Program-made: the position numbers and the translations under genes
In this document: in pieces, positions 45,246 to 53,066 of the stretch
Layout: every line of letters starts with the position of its first letter
How positions within the stretch are numbered: position 1 is the first letter of the stretch
Assembly: GCF_013177695.1 (NCBI RefSeq)
Contig: NZ_WOEY01000122.1
Span: forward strand, 28,986 to 92,985
Reading direction: 5' to 3'
DNA from: Paraburkholderia solitsugae
Lineage (GTDB): Bacteria > Pseudomonadota > Gammaproteobacteria > Burkholderiales > Burkholderiaceae
Length of the DNA: 64,000 nucleotides
The notes under the pieces: generated by a model
The model's database searches: none
The model's input: only the letters and a program-made list of their open reading frames with translations
Told to the model about the DNA's origin: nothing

Positions 45246-46018
45246 CAGCGTCCACTCCAGACCGGTTTGCGCTTCTCCTGAAACGCGCGCACGCCTTCAT
45301 TCGCGTCCTCGGATTGCAACGCGGCCACCAATGCTGGCAATCGCAGCGCCTGCGCATCCGCCGGCGAGAGTGTGGAGGTGCGTTTGACCACCTGCTTGAT
45401 CGCCTGCAGCGACAGCGGGGCGCACGCGAGCAGCGCCTGAACCCAGCGTTCGACGGCGGCATCCAGTTCGGCACGCGGCACGACTTCGTTGACGAGACCC
45501 ATGTCGAGCGCTTCGCGTGCCGAGACGCGGCGGCCGGTCATCAGCATCGCCATCGCCTGGCGGTAAGGGATCTGGCGTTGCAGCAGGGTCATGCCGCCAT
45601 CAAGCGGCATGCGCCCGACGAGCGCCTCGGGCAGCCCGAAGCTCGCCTCGTCACAGGCAACCACCAGATCGCACCCGAGCACCATTTCGAAGCCGCCACC
45701 CAGCGCATAACCGTTGACCCGCGCGATCACCGGCACGTTCAGCGTCTCGCGAAGCGCGATACCGCCAAAGCCGCCTGGGCGCGGCGCCCCCCAGTATTCA
45801 AGGCCGCTCACCGACGGATTCTTCAGGTCCGCGCCGACGCAGAACGCACGCTCGCCCTCGCCCGTCAGGACCACGACCCGCACGTCACGGTTATGCTCGA
45901 GCTCGGTCCACACGCGTTGCAGTTCCGCTTCGGTGGCAAGGTCCACGGCGTTGAGTGCTTCCGGCCGCGCAAGCGTCACCGTGGCAACGTGCTGGTCGAT
46001 GACAAGACGTACGCTCAT
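45245..46018 (-). CDS. Enoyl-CoA hydratase/isomerase family protein
   Basis: A 257-aa crotonase-fold enzyme. The oxyanion-hole strands are GEGERAFCVGADLKNPSV and ARVNGYALGGGFEMVLGCD; one catalytic Glu is in GGGFEMVLG, and the second position lies in LPEALVGRMPLDGGMTLLQR. The family hydrates or isomerises CoA thioesters. The gene overlaps the CoA-transferase gene by four bases and the ferredoxin gene by one, so it works on the CoA ester made by the transferase. Confidence 0.9.
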   Translation of the reverse strand: MSVRLVIDQHVATVTLARPEALNAVDLATEAELQRVWTELEHNRDVRVVVLTGEGERAFCVGADLKNPSVSGLEYWGAPRPGGFGGIALRETLNVPVIARVNGYALGGGFEMVLGCDLVVACDEASFGLPEALVGRMPLDGGMTLLQRQIPYRQAMAMLMTGRRVSAREALDMGLVNEVVPRAELDAAVERWVQALLACAPLSLQAIKQVVKRTSTLSPADAQALRLPALVAALQSEDANEGVRAFQEKRKPVWSGR

Positions 46019-47196
46019 ACAGCCTCCGTGGCGACCTTGCCGCGTAATTGTTGCAGGACCTCTTCGGTATGCTGGCCGAGACGCGGCGGCCCACGTCGCA
46101 AGCCCACCGGCGCGCGTGAAAGCTCGATCGGACTCCCAATGAAGCGCACCGGCTGGCCTTCGCCCTCGCCTTCCAGAATCAGCTGGTTATGCAGGGTCTG
46201 CGGATCGACCAGCGCTTCACGCAGATCGCGCACCGGTGCACACAGCAGGTCCTGCTCCTCAAGCCGGGCAAGCCAGAAGTCGCGTGTGTTGCTCGCAAAA
46301 CGCTCCCGGAAAGTGCGTTGCAATTCGGCCTTGTGGACGAACTGCTGATTGAGATTACAAAAGCGCGCGTCAACCGACAGGTCTTCGATCTGCAGCGCGG
46401 TACAGATGTCGCGCAACGGATTCGCTTTGAACGCACCCACGAGTACCAGCGCACCGTCCTGTGTATCGAAGACACCCGAAAGCGGCATCGCGGCCCAGTT
46501 CACTTCCGAGTCGGCCATCATGATCATGGCGGCTTCCTGCATCTGCATCGCGAGCATCGAGTTGTACAGCGACACGTTGACCTTCTGCCCCTCTCCCGTG
46601 CGTTCACGATGCAGCAACGCGAGCAGGATGCCCTGCACCATGTGCATGCCAGCCGAATAGTCGGCGAGCGCTGTCGGGTACACGGAAATCGGCAGCGACT
46701 CATCGGCGCGGCGCGCCATCACACCGCTCATCGCCTGGGCGAGCACGTCCTGGCCACCCTTGTGCGCATAGGGTCCGGTTTCGCCGAAGCCCGTGCCTAC
46801 CGCGTAGATGATCCGCGGATTCAATCGGCGGCAGTCTTCATAGCCGACGCCCATGCGGTCCATCACGCCCGCGCGGAAATTGCTGACGACCACATCCGCG
46901 TCCGCGATCAGCGCCTTCAGATCAGCCAGTTGCTGCGCGTCGCGCAGGTCGAGTGCCACGCTGCGCTTGTTGCGATTCAGGCTGCAAAAGATCGGATTGT
47001 CCGCGCCGGCCACCGGCTCGAACGTCGAACGGCTCAAGTCGCCCGCGCCCTTTCTCTCGACCTTGATCACGTCGGCGCCGTAATCGGCGAGCATCTGTGT
47101 GCAGACCGGGCCCATCATGACCTGCGTGAGATCGACGACGCGCACGCCGGCAAGCGGCAGGTCGGGTGTCTTTGCAACGTTGTCAGCGACGTTCAT
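46015..47196 (-). CDS. Class III (CaiB/BaiF) CoA-transferase
   Basis: ATG 47196 overlaps the FAD gene stop by four bases; the longer frame is rejected. The 393-aa protein has the family start LAGVRVVDLTQVMMGPVCTQ, then LADYGADVIKVERKGAGDLS, SLNRNKRSVALDLR, and the catalytic Asp region YPTALADYSAGMHMVQGILL. These enzymes move CoA between carboxylic acids, for activation without ATP. It should activate the acid substrate of this pathway before the hydratase. The identity of the acid is unknown. Confidence 0.9.
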   Translation of the reverse strand: MNVADNVAKTPDLPLAGVRVVDLTQVMMGPVCTQMLADYGADVIKVERKGAGDLSRSTFEPVAGADNPIFCSLNRNKRSVALDLRDAQQLADLKALIADADVVVSNFRAGVMDRMGVGYEDCRRLNPRIIYAVGTGFGETGPYAHKGGQDVLAQAMSGVMARRADESLPISVYPTALADYSAGMHMVQGILLALLHRERTGEGQKVNVSLYNSMLAMQMQEAAMIMMADSEVNWAAMPLSGVFDTQDGALVLVGAFKANPLRDICTALQIEDLSVDARFCNLNQQFVHKAELQRTFRERFASNTRDFWLARLEEQDLLCAPVRDLREALVDPQTLHNQLILEGEGEGQPVRFIGSPIELSRAPVGLRRGPPRLGQHTEEVLQQLRGKVATEAV

Positions 47197-48578
47197 GCGG
47201 CCTCCCGCTTTTCGATGTGTGCGGCAAGCGACGGGACGTCGGCGTTGCGGCCGGTCTGGTCGCCTGGATCGGCGCCTTGCGTGCGCAAGGTCTTCTGCAA
47301 CGCGTGCACGTCGACATCGCGCACTCGCACACCCGCGTCGAGCGCGAGCGCGGCAGCCACACCGGCGGCTTCGCCCATGGCCATGCAAGGCGGGATTTCA
47401 CGCGACATCTTCTGCGCCTGCGAGGTCGCCGAATAGTGGCGGCCGGCAACCAGCAGGTTGTCGATCTGCTTCGGCAGCAACACGCGATACGGCATGTAGT
47501 AGTCACGGCCTCGCGCAATGCTGTCGTCGAAACGGGTACGCTGCGCGAGGTCATCCTTCGTCATCACATACTCGCCTTCGAGCAGGCGCGTCTGGCGCAC
47601 GCCGGTTTGCGGCGCGACATCGATCACGTAACACTGTTCGAAGCCAGGCAGCTTCTCGCGCACGAAATCGACCACCGCGTGAATGTGCTTCCGGCCCTGC
47701 ACTTCCGCACGTGTCAGGTCTTCGGGCTTGAGCCCATCGAGACCGGCCATGTGCGGGCAGTTGCACCACACCACGCCGGGCAACGGTGTCTTCAGCCACC
47801 AGTAGCCCCACGAGCCACCGAGAATGCGCTTGATCTGACGATCCAGTGCCGCAAATGCCTCGGGTTCTTCGGCTTCGAAACGCTCGGCCGCCTCCGTATC
47901 GACGCCGCCGAGCCGAAATACCGTCGTCGTGATATAGGTGCCGCCGACATGCGGCACGCCCGCCGACGCCGCCACATCCAGGTCCCCCGTCGCATCGATC
48001 ACCACGTCGGCGAGGATCGCTTCACGGCCGCTCTTCGTCTCGCAGATCACGCCTTTCACCTGACCGTCTTCGACCAGCGTGCGCGAGAACCATGAATGCA
48101 AACGCAACTTGATGCCGAGCGATTCCACCATCTCCAGCGCGACGCGCTTCATCGCATCCGGATCGAACGCTGCGGCGAAACACACGGGGTGAGGCGTCTT
48201 CTGGCTGTGAAAGTCGAACGTGCCCCAGCGCCCCCACTTGCGATATGCGGCAGGATCCTCGCCCCACTCGTCCGAACGTGGGAACATCGCCAGCTTGCGC
48301 GCCGCCATCCGTTCGATGAAGGTCATGCAGACGCCGCGCACCGAAATTTCCTGCAGGTGGCTGTCCCACATGTCGTCGAGTACCAGCACCATGCCGCCGG
48401 ATGCGAGGCCGCCCAGGTGGTTGTAACGCTCCAGCAGAATCACCTCGGCGCCGTTGCGCGCCGCCCCAATTGCTGCCGACAGACCTGCGGGGCCGCCGCC
48501 CACCACCACGACGTTTGCCTTGGCCGCAACGCGCACATCGCGCACGCTTTCCTGAATCAAATCGCTGATCATGTTCAC
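47193..48578 (-). CDS. FAD-dependent oxidoreductase (FAD_oxidored family)
   Basis: A 461-aa flavoprotein with the FAD fold VVVVGGGPAGLSAAIGAARN and ILLERYNHLGGLASGGMV, a second motif ADVVIDATGDLDVAASAGVP and the C-terminal VAGRHYSATSQAQKMSREIP, then CMAMGEAAGVAAALAL. This matches the PF12831 type related to fumarate reductase/succinate dehydrogenase and thiamine-like proteins. Alternative start at 48572. Position between the ABC importer and the CoA-transferase suggests it oxidises or reduces the imported compound, with the ferredoxin as possible electron carrier. Confidence 0.88.
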   Translation of the reverse strand: MNMISDLIQESVRDVRVAAKANVVVVGGGPAGLSAAIGAARNGAEVILLERYNHLGGLASGGMVLVLDDMWDSHLQEISVRGVCMTFIERMAARKLAMFPRSDEWGEDPAAYRKWGRWGTFDFHSQKTPHPVCFAAAFDPDAMKRVALEMVESLGIKLRLHSWFSRTLVEDGQVKGVICETKSGREAILADVVIDATGDLDVAASAGVPHVGGTYITTTVFRLGGVDTEAAERFEAEEPEAFAALDRQIKRILGGSWGYWWLKTPLPGVVWCNCPHMAGLDGLKPEDLTRAEVQGRKHIHAVVDFVREKLPGFEQCYVIDVAPQTGVRQTRLLEGEYVMTKDDLAQRTRFDDSIARGRDYYMPYRVLLPKQIDNLLVAGRHYSATSQAQKMSREIPPCMAMGEAAGVAAALALDAGVRVRDVDVHALQKTLRTQGADPGDQTGRNADVPSLAAHIEKREAA

Positions 48579-48615
48579 TTGTCTCCTCTGAGAATTCGGG
48601 TATTTCGTGTTTGGT

Positions 48616-49455
48616 TCAATGCGTGCTTTCGGGCTGCCATCTGACCACCAGGCGCTCGATAATCGCGATCACCAGGAAAAACATGCCGGACAGCACAGCA
48701 CTCATGATGATTGCCGTGTACAGCAGGGCCGAATCGAAGCTGTAGGTCGCCTGGATGATCATGGCGCCGATACCTTGCGTGGCGCCGATCCATTCGCCGA
48801 CCACCGCGCCAATCACCGACATCGACGCGGCAATGCGCAATGCGGAGAAGAGATAGGGCAGCGAAGCGTAGAGACGCAGCTTGAAGAAGATCTCGCGCTT
48901 GCTCGCCGACAGGATCTGCATCAGTTCCATCGCCTGCGGGTTCACCGCCTGCAGCCCGCGGACCATGTTCACGAGCGTCGGGAAGAAACAAACGATCGCC
49001 GCGATCGTGATCTTCGGCTCGAGACCGTTGCCCATGATGAGAACGAGAATCGGCGCTTTCGCGACCACCGGAATCGAGTTGATCATCACCGCGACCGGAT
49101 AGAAGATGTCCTGCAGCGTCTTGTTGTGCACGAAGACGGTGGCGATCAGGATCGCCGCCAGGTTGCCGAGCAGAAAGCCTCCCACTGCCTCAATCGCCGT
49201 CGGCACCAGGTTCTGCAGCAGCACATCGCTCTTGTTGAAAAGCGTCTCCAGAACCAGGAACGGCGACGGCGCAATAAACGGCTTCACATGAAAACCCGCC
49301 ACCACCGCCCACCACGCGAACAGCAAACCCGCGACGCCAAATACCGGCAGGAGGCGCGCGCGCCACAGGCGCTGGCGGCGACGCGCAAGCCACGCTTGCG
49401 CTTCAGGGTCCGCCGCTTGAGACGACAGGTTCAATTGCATGTCGGACGTGGTCAT
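48616..49455 (-). CDS. ABC transporter permease, NitT/TauT type
   Basis: A 279-aa protein with six helices and the EAA loop LQILSASKREIFFKLRLYAS followed by PYLFSALRIAASMSVIGAVV, as in SsuC/TauC. It begins at the last base of the ATPase gene stop, so they are coupled. Family substrates are sulfonates, taurine, nitrate, pyrimidine precursors and small aromatic acids. The catabolic genes downstream suggest uptake of the pathway substrate. Confidence 0.92.
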   Translation of the reverse strand: MTTSDMQLNLSSQAADPEAQAWLARRRQRLWRARLLPVFGVAGLLFAWWAVVAGFHVKPFIAPSPFLVLETLFNKSDVLLQNLVPTAIEAVGGFLLGNLAAILIATVFVHNKTLQDIFYPVAVMINSIPVVAKAPILVLIMGNGLEPKITIAAIVCFFPTLVNMVRGLQAVNPQAMELMQILSASKREIFFKLRLYASLPYLFSALRIAASMSVIGAVVGEWIGATQGIGAMIIQATYSFDSALLYTAIIMSAVLSGMFFLVIAIIERLVVRWQPESTH

Positions 49456-50288
49456 CAGCAGGTCTCCAGTACGCGCCGCAGATAGGCAGCGAGTTCGACG
49501 AATTCACGGGTTTCGCGGATATCGAGCGTCCGGTCTTCTGGCAATCCAACCGGGACGATCTCCTTCACACGCCCGGGATTGGCGGCCAACATCAGCACAC
49601 GCTGGCCGAGAAACGCCGCTTCATAGATGCTGTGGGTGACGAAGAGCGTCGTGAGGCCCATCTCTTTCCAGACGCGGCGCAATTCTTCGTTCAGACGGTC
49701 ACGTGTGATTTCATCGAGCGCGCCAAAAGGCTCGTCCATCAACAGGACTTTCGGGTCGCTGACGAGCGCACGCGCAATCGCGACACGCTGGCGCATCCCG
49801 CCGGACATCTCGTGCGGGTAGGCGTCCTCGCGCCCCTTGAGGCCGACGAGTTCGAGCAGTTCGCGCGGGGTCGCCCGGCCCGCCCGCGCCTTGCCGCCCG
49901 CCACTTCAAGCGGCAACTGCACGTTCTGGATCGCCGTGCGCCACGGCAGCAACGCCGCATCCTGAAACACGAAGCCGATGTCCCGATGCTCACGCGCGAC
50001 ACGGGGCGCCGCGCCGAGCACGCTGATCTCGCCGCGGCTCGGTTTGATGAGATCCGCGACGACTCGCAGGAACGTCGACTTCCCGCAGCCCGACGGACCG
50101 AGGAGCGTGAGGAATGCCCCCGCCGCGACGTCAAGACTCAAGCCTTCGATCGCGGTAACGCTGCGCCGGTCGGTGAAAAACCGCACATTGATATTGCGGC
50201 AACTGATAGACAGATTGGTGTCTCGCAGCGCGCCGGCAGACGAGCCGGACCCTTCCGCCCGCGGCGGATTCATAGTGGCAGCATGCAT
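49455..50288 (-). CDS. ABC transporter ATP-binding protein, NitT/TauT type
   Basis: A 277-aa ATPase with Walker A (LGPSGCGKSTFLRVVADL), Q-loop (IGFVFQDAALLPWRT), signature (EMSGGMRQRVAIARAL) and Walker B (KVLLMDEPFGALDEITR). It belongs to the SsuB/TauB class. It starts three bases after the binding-protein gene and partners the overlapping permease. The first 25 residues are an unusual polar extension (SAGALRDTNLSISCRN). Confidence 0.93.
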   Translation of the reverse strand: MHAATMNPPRAEGSGSSAGALRDTNLSISCRNINVRFFTDRRSVTAIEGLSLDVAAGAFLTLLGPSGCGKSTFLRVVADLIKPSRGEISVLGAAPRVAREHRDIGFVFQDAALLPWRTAIQNVQLPLEVAGGKARAGRATPRELLELVGLKGREDAYPHEMSGGMRQRVAIARALVSDPKVLLMDEPFGALDEITRDRLNEELRRVWKEMGLTTLFVTHSIYEAAFLGQRVLMLAANPGRVKEIVPVGLPEDRTLDIRETREFVELAAYLRRVLETC

Positions 50289-50291
50289 GGA

Positions 50292-51326
50292 TTACACCTT
50301 GAGGCGAGAGGAACGGGTAGCGTTGAGAACGTCCATCGTCATCACGTCATCGACCTTGGGCTGACCTTTCTGGAACTGGCCCAGTTGACCGTACATCGTG
50401 ATCTGCTCTTCCCAGATCTTCGCGTCCATCGTGCCCCAGCCCTGGGTCTGTGTGGTCTGATCGAACGCGTAGCCCATCAACGAATCGATCGCGACGCGCT
50501 CATCGGCGTGATTCAGGTTCGGATATTCCTTGATGAGCAGATCGACAGCCTGGTCGCGATGCGCATTCGCGTAGAGCCAGCCACGCGCGGTTGCGCGCAG
50601 GAAACGGGTCACGATGTCGGGATGGTCCTTCAGTGTCGCGGTGTTCGCGTAGTACGGCAGCGCGTAGAGGCGCACGCCGGTGTCCCACAGGCGCAGGTCG
50701 ACGCGATCGGCGCCGAGCGGCTTGAGCGCCGTGGTGTTGGTTTGCCAACCGGTCACCGCATCGACCTGACCACTCAGAAGCGGCATCATGTCGGCGCCGA
50801 TCGGCACGATGTTGACCTGGCTTTCCGGAATTTTGTTCTTCGCGAGCAGCGCCTTGAGCAGCACCATGCCCGTCGACTGGATACCGATACGCTTGCCGAT
50901 CATGTCGCGCGGCGTGCGCACGGGATTCTTCTTGAGCGAAAAGAAACTGTAAGGGTGCTGCTGCAGACCGACCGCAATGCACTTGATCGGCAAGCCTTCT
51001 GAGACTGCAAGCATGATCGACGGGCTGGACGAAATCTCACCGGTCTCGGATCGGCCTGAGGCCACAATCGCGACGCCGTCAATGTTCGGGCCGCCCGGCT
51101 GGATGTGAAAATCGATTCCTTCCTGATCGTAATAGCCGAGCCGCTTCGCCGTCACTTCACCGACCTGGTTGCCGCCCGGAATCCAGCCCAGCTGCATGTT
51201 GACGGTTGCCCTGTCGCCCGCAAAGGCGCGCACAGAAAGCAGCGCGCCCGTTGCAGCCATGCCGCCCGCCGCGAGTGTCATCCGCAGCAAACGCCGACGT
51301 CCGGCATTTTCGATTACTGACATCAT
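50292..51326 (-). CDS. ABC substrate-binding protein, NitT/TauT type
   Basis: A 344-aa periplasmic protein. The N-terminus has a twin-arginine-like signal (GRRRLLRMTLAAGGMAATG), then NMQLGWIPGGNQVGEVTAKR. The rest is typical of the NMT1/THI5-like fold that binds pyrimidine precursors, sulfonates or aromatic acids (PRDMIGKRIGIQSTGMVLLK, LSGQVDAVTGWQTNT). It is the first gene of the nine-gene operon and probably defines its substrate. Its closest known relative cannot be named from sequence alone. Confidence 0.88.
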   Translation of the reverse strand: MMSVIENAGRRRLLRMTLAAGGMAATGALLSVRAFAGDRATVNMQLGWIPGGNQVGEVTAKRLGYYDQEGIDFHIQPGGPNIDGVAIVASGRSETGEISSSPSIMLAVSEGLPIKCIAVGLQQHPYSFFSLKKNPVRTPRDMIGKRIGIQSTGMVLLKALLAKNKIPESQVNIVPIGADMMPLLSGQVDAVTGWQTNTTALKPLGADRVDLRLWDTGVRLYALPYYANTATLKDHPDIVTRFLRATARGWLYANAHRDQAVDLLIKEYPNLNHADERVAIDSLMGYAFDQTTQTQGWGTMDAKIWEEQITMYGQLGQFQKGQPKVDDVMTMDVLNATRSSRLKV

Positions 51327-51841
51327 CTCCTCCGTTGGTCCTTCCTGGATACAAGGGGCCGGTCCTCTAAAGCTCAGTGCTGCCGGTCCAAACGATTATT
51401 AAGAGCCAAAAGTGTCCCCGCAAGCATCAATTTTGAAGATGAGTGATGCCGGAATTAGCTCACCCCTTCTACACAAAACATCAGACAAATTGCGTGCGAG
51501 CGTGCGCGATTCGCGCATCTCTGAGCCCTCGATGCGCTAAAAATTCGAGCACTGGTAGTCAAATTCGGTGCTAGCTGTCGCGAATTTTGTTCCGCAAGAA
51601 TCGCCAGCAATCGCACCAGATCCGCATCGCCGTACAGGTCGATTACCGAAAGGCAGTGGTAGTGACAGACCGTCGCGGCGCGGGAACGCCAGGCTGAGCT
51701 GTCCATTCACCCGAGAAAGCTGAGACGGTCATCGGAGACACAAAGTCTTCGCTGCGCAATGTCTTTGTTTCGTCATCCTAAAAACAATTCAGATTCAAGT
51801 ATTTGCTTTCACTTTCCCAAAACAAGCACTCAAAGGAAATC
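51327..51841. promoter_or_regulatory. Divergent promoter region of catabolic operon and porin
   Basis: About 515 bp between the binding-protein gene (minus) and the porin gene (plus). The porin is preceded by AAAGGAAATC. The part 51420-51560 is relatively AT-rich. The LysR protein of the operon would be expected to bind here, but I cannot point to a certain T-N11-A box. A minus-strand ORF at 51455-51706 lacks support. Confidence 0.45.
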
Positions 51842-52969
51842 ATGAATCGACGCATCTTTGTTCTCGCCTCAATGGCCCTGTTCTGCCAGACGGCATCCGC
51901 CCAAAGCAGCGTGACCCTATACGGGCTGATCTCGACGGGCATCGTCTATGCGAACAACCAGAAAGGGGCCGACAAGCAAGGTCACGCGACGTGGCAATTC
52001 GCGAGCGGCCCGATGCAGACGCCTCGCTGGGGGATGAAGGGCGTAGAAGATCTGGGTGGAGGTCTGAAGGCCATCTTCACGCTGGAAGGCGGCTACAGCG
52101 TGGCGACTGGCGCACTGTCGCAGGGCGGCCGTGAGTTTGGCCGTCAGGCTTTTGTCGGCTTGTCGTCGGATACCCTCGGGACGGTGACGCTAGGCCGTCA
52201 ATACGACGAGGCGGTAACACTGTGTGTATTCTCGTCGGCCTGCCAGTTCGCGGCGTACGGTGCGCACATTGGCGACAGTGATAACGTGTTCGACACGTTC
52301 CGGATCAACAACGCAGTCCAGTACAAGAGCATCGACTACAAAGGTCTTCAGTTCGAAGGGCTTTACGGCTTCTCGAATAAGGCGGGCGGCTTCTCCGACA
52401 ACAACGCCTATAGCGCCGCGGTGCAATATCGCAATGGGCCGCTGTCAGCCGGCCTGGCGTACCTTCAGGTCAATACACCGAACGACGCCAATAACACAAA
52501 CGGCGCAGTGGTTAACGACTATGGCTTCACGTCGCCGTTCATCACGAATCCGGCGACCAATGCTGGCGTCAGCAAGCAGAGAATGTTTGGAGCGGGCGGC
52601 GCTTACGCGTTCGGGCCGGCGAATCTATCGCTGCTTTATACCAACGCGCGATTCGACTATGTCGACACGTCGCGCCTGACGCTTCAGAATTTTGAGGTTT
52701 CGCTGACCGACTATGTGACGCCGCAACTTATTCTGGGCGCCGCGTATATCTTCACCACCGGGCAATACCATCCGCAGGACAACAGTCCGAAGTGGCATCA
52801 GGTGAATACCGGCGTGGATTACCTGCTCAGCAAGCGCACCGATGTCTTCCTCGTCGGCATCTATCAGAAAGCGGCGGGTGACGCGCAGTACGCGCAGATC
52901 TATTCGCTTTCCCCGTCCACCACCAAGTCGCAAGTCTCAGCGGTGATCGGACTTCGGCATAAATGGTAA
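51842..52969 (+). CDS. Gram-negative general porin (Burkholderiales type)
   Basis: ATG 51842 with AAAGGAAATC. The 375-aa protein has a signal peptide (cleavage after ASA), then QSSVTLYGLISTGIVYANNQ, the invariant start of Burkholderia OpcP/Omp38-like trimeric porins. LGTVTLGRQYDEAVTL and an SAVIGLRHKW end with C-terminal aromatic residue are also typical. Sixteen-strand barrels of this family pass small hydrophilic solutes. Being divergent from the ABC/catabolic operon, it may be the outer-membrane entry for the same substrate. Confidence 0.93.
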   Translation: MNRRIFVLASMALFCQTASAQSSVTLYGLISTGIVYANNQKGADKQGHATWQFASGPMQTPRWGMKGVEDLGGGLKAIFTLEGGYSVATGALSQGGREFGRQAFVGLSSDTLGTVTLGRQYDEAVTLCVFSSACQFAAYGAHIGDSDNVFDTFRINNAVQYKSIDYKGLQFEGLYGFSNKAGGFSDNNAYSAAVQYRNGPLSAGLAYLQVNTPNDANNTNGAVVNDYGFTSPFITNPATNAGVSKQRMFGAGGAYAFGPANLSLLYTNARFDYVDTSRLTLQNFEVSLTDYVTPQLILGAAYIFTTGQYHPQDNSPKWHQVNTGVDYLLSKRTDVFLVGIYQKAAGDAQYAQIYSLSPSTTKSQVSAVIGLRHKW

Positions 52970-53066
52970 GCAGGGTGACTTGCCTGCACGACGGCGCAGA
53001 ACGCCGGATCAAAGGATCCGGCGGGCTTCGATGGTTTGGCCGGCGGTATCGATGGCCTGCAGAAAG

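Noticed and set aside
46189..47436. 415-codon plus-strand frame opposite the CoA-transferase
   Set aside because: Arg/His-rich shadow without family signature.
49632..51002. 456-codon plus-strand frame opposite the ABC ATPase and binding protein
   Set aside because: Crosses two real genes on the other strand, and composition is typical of antisense frames.
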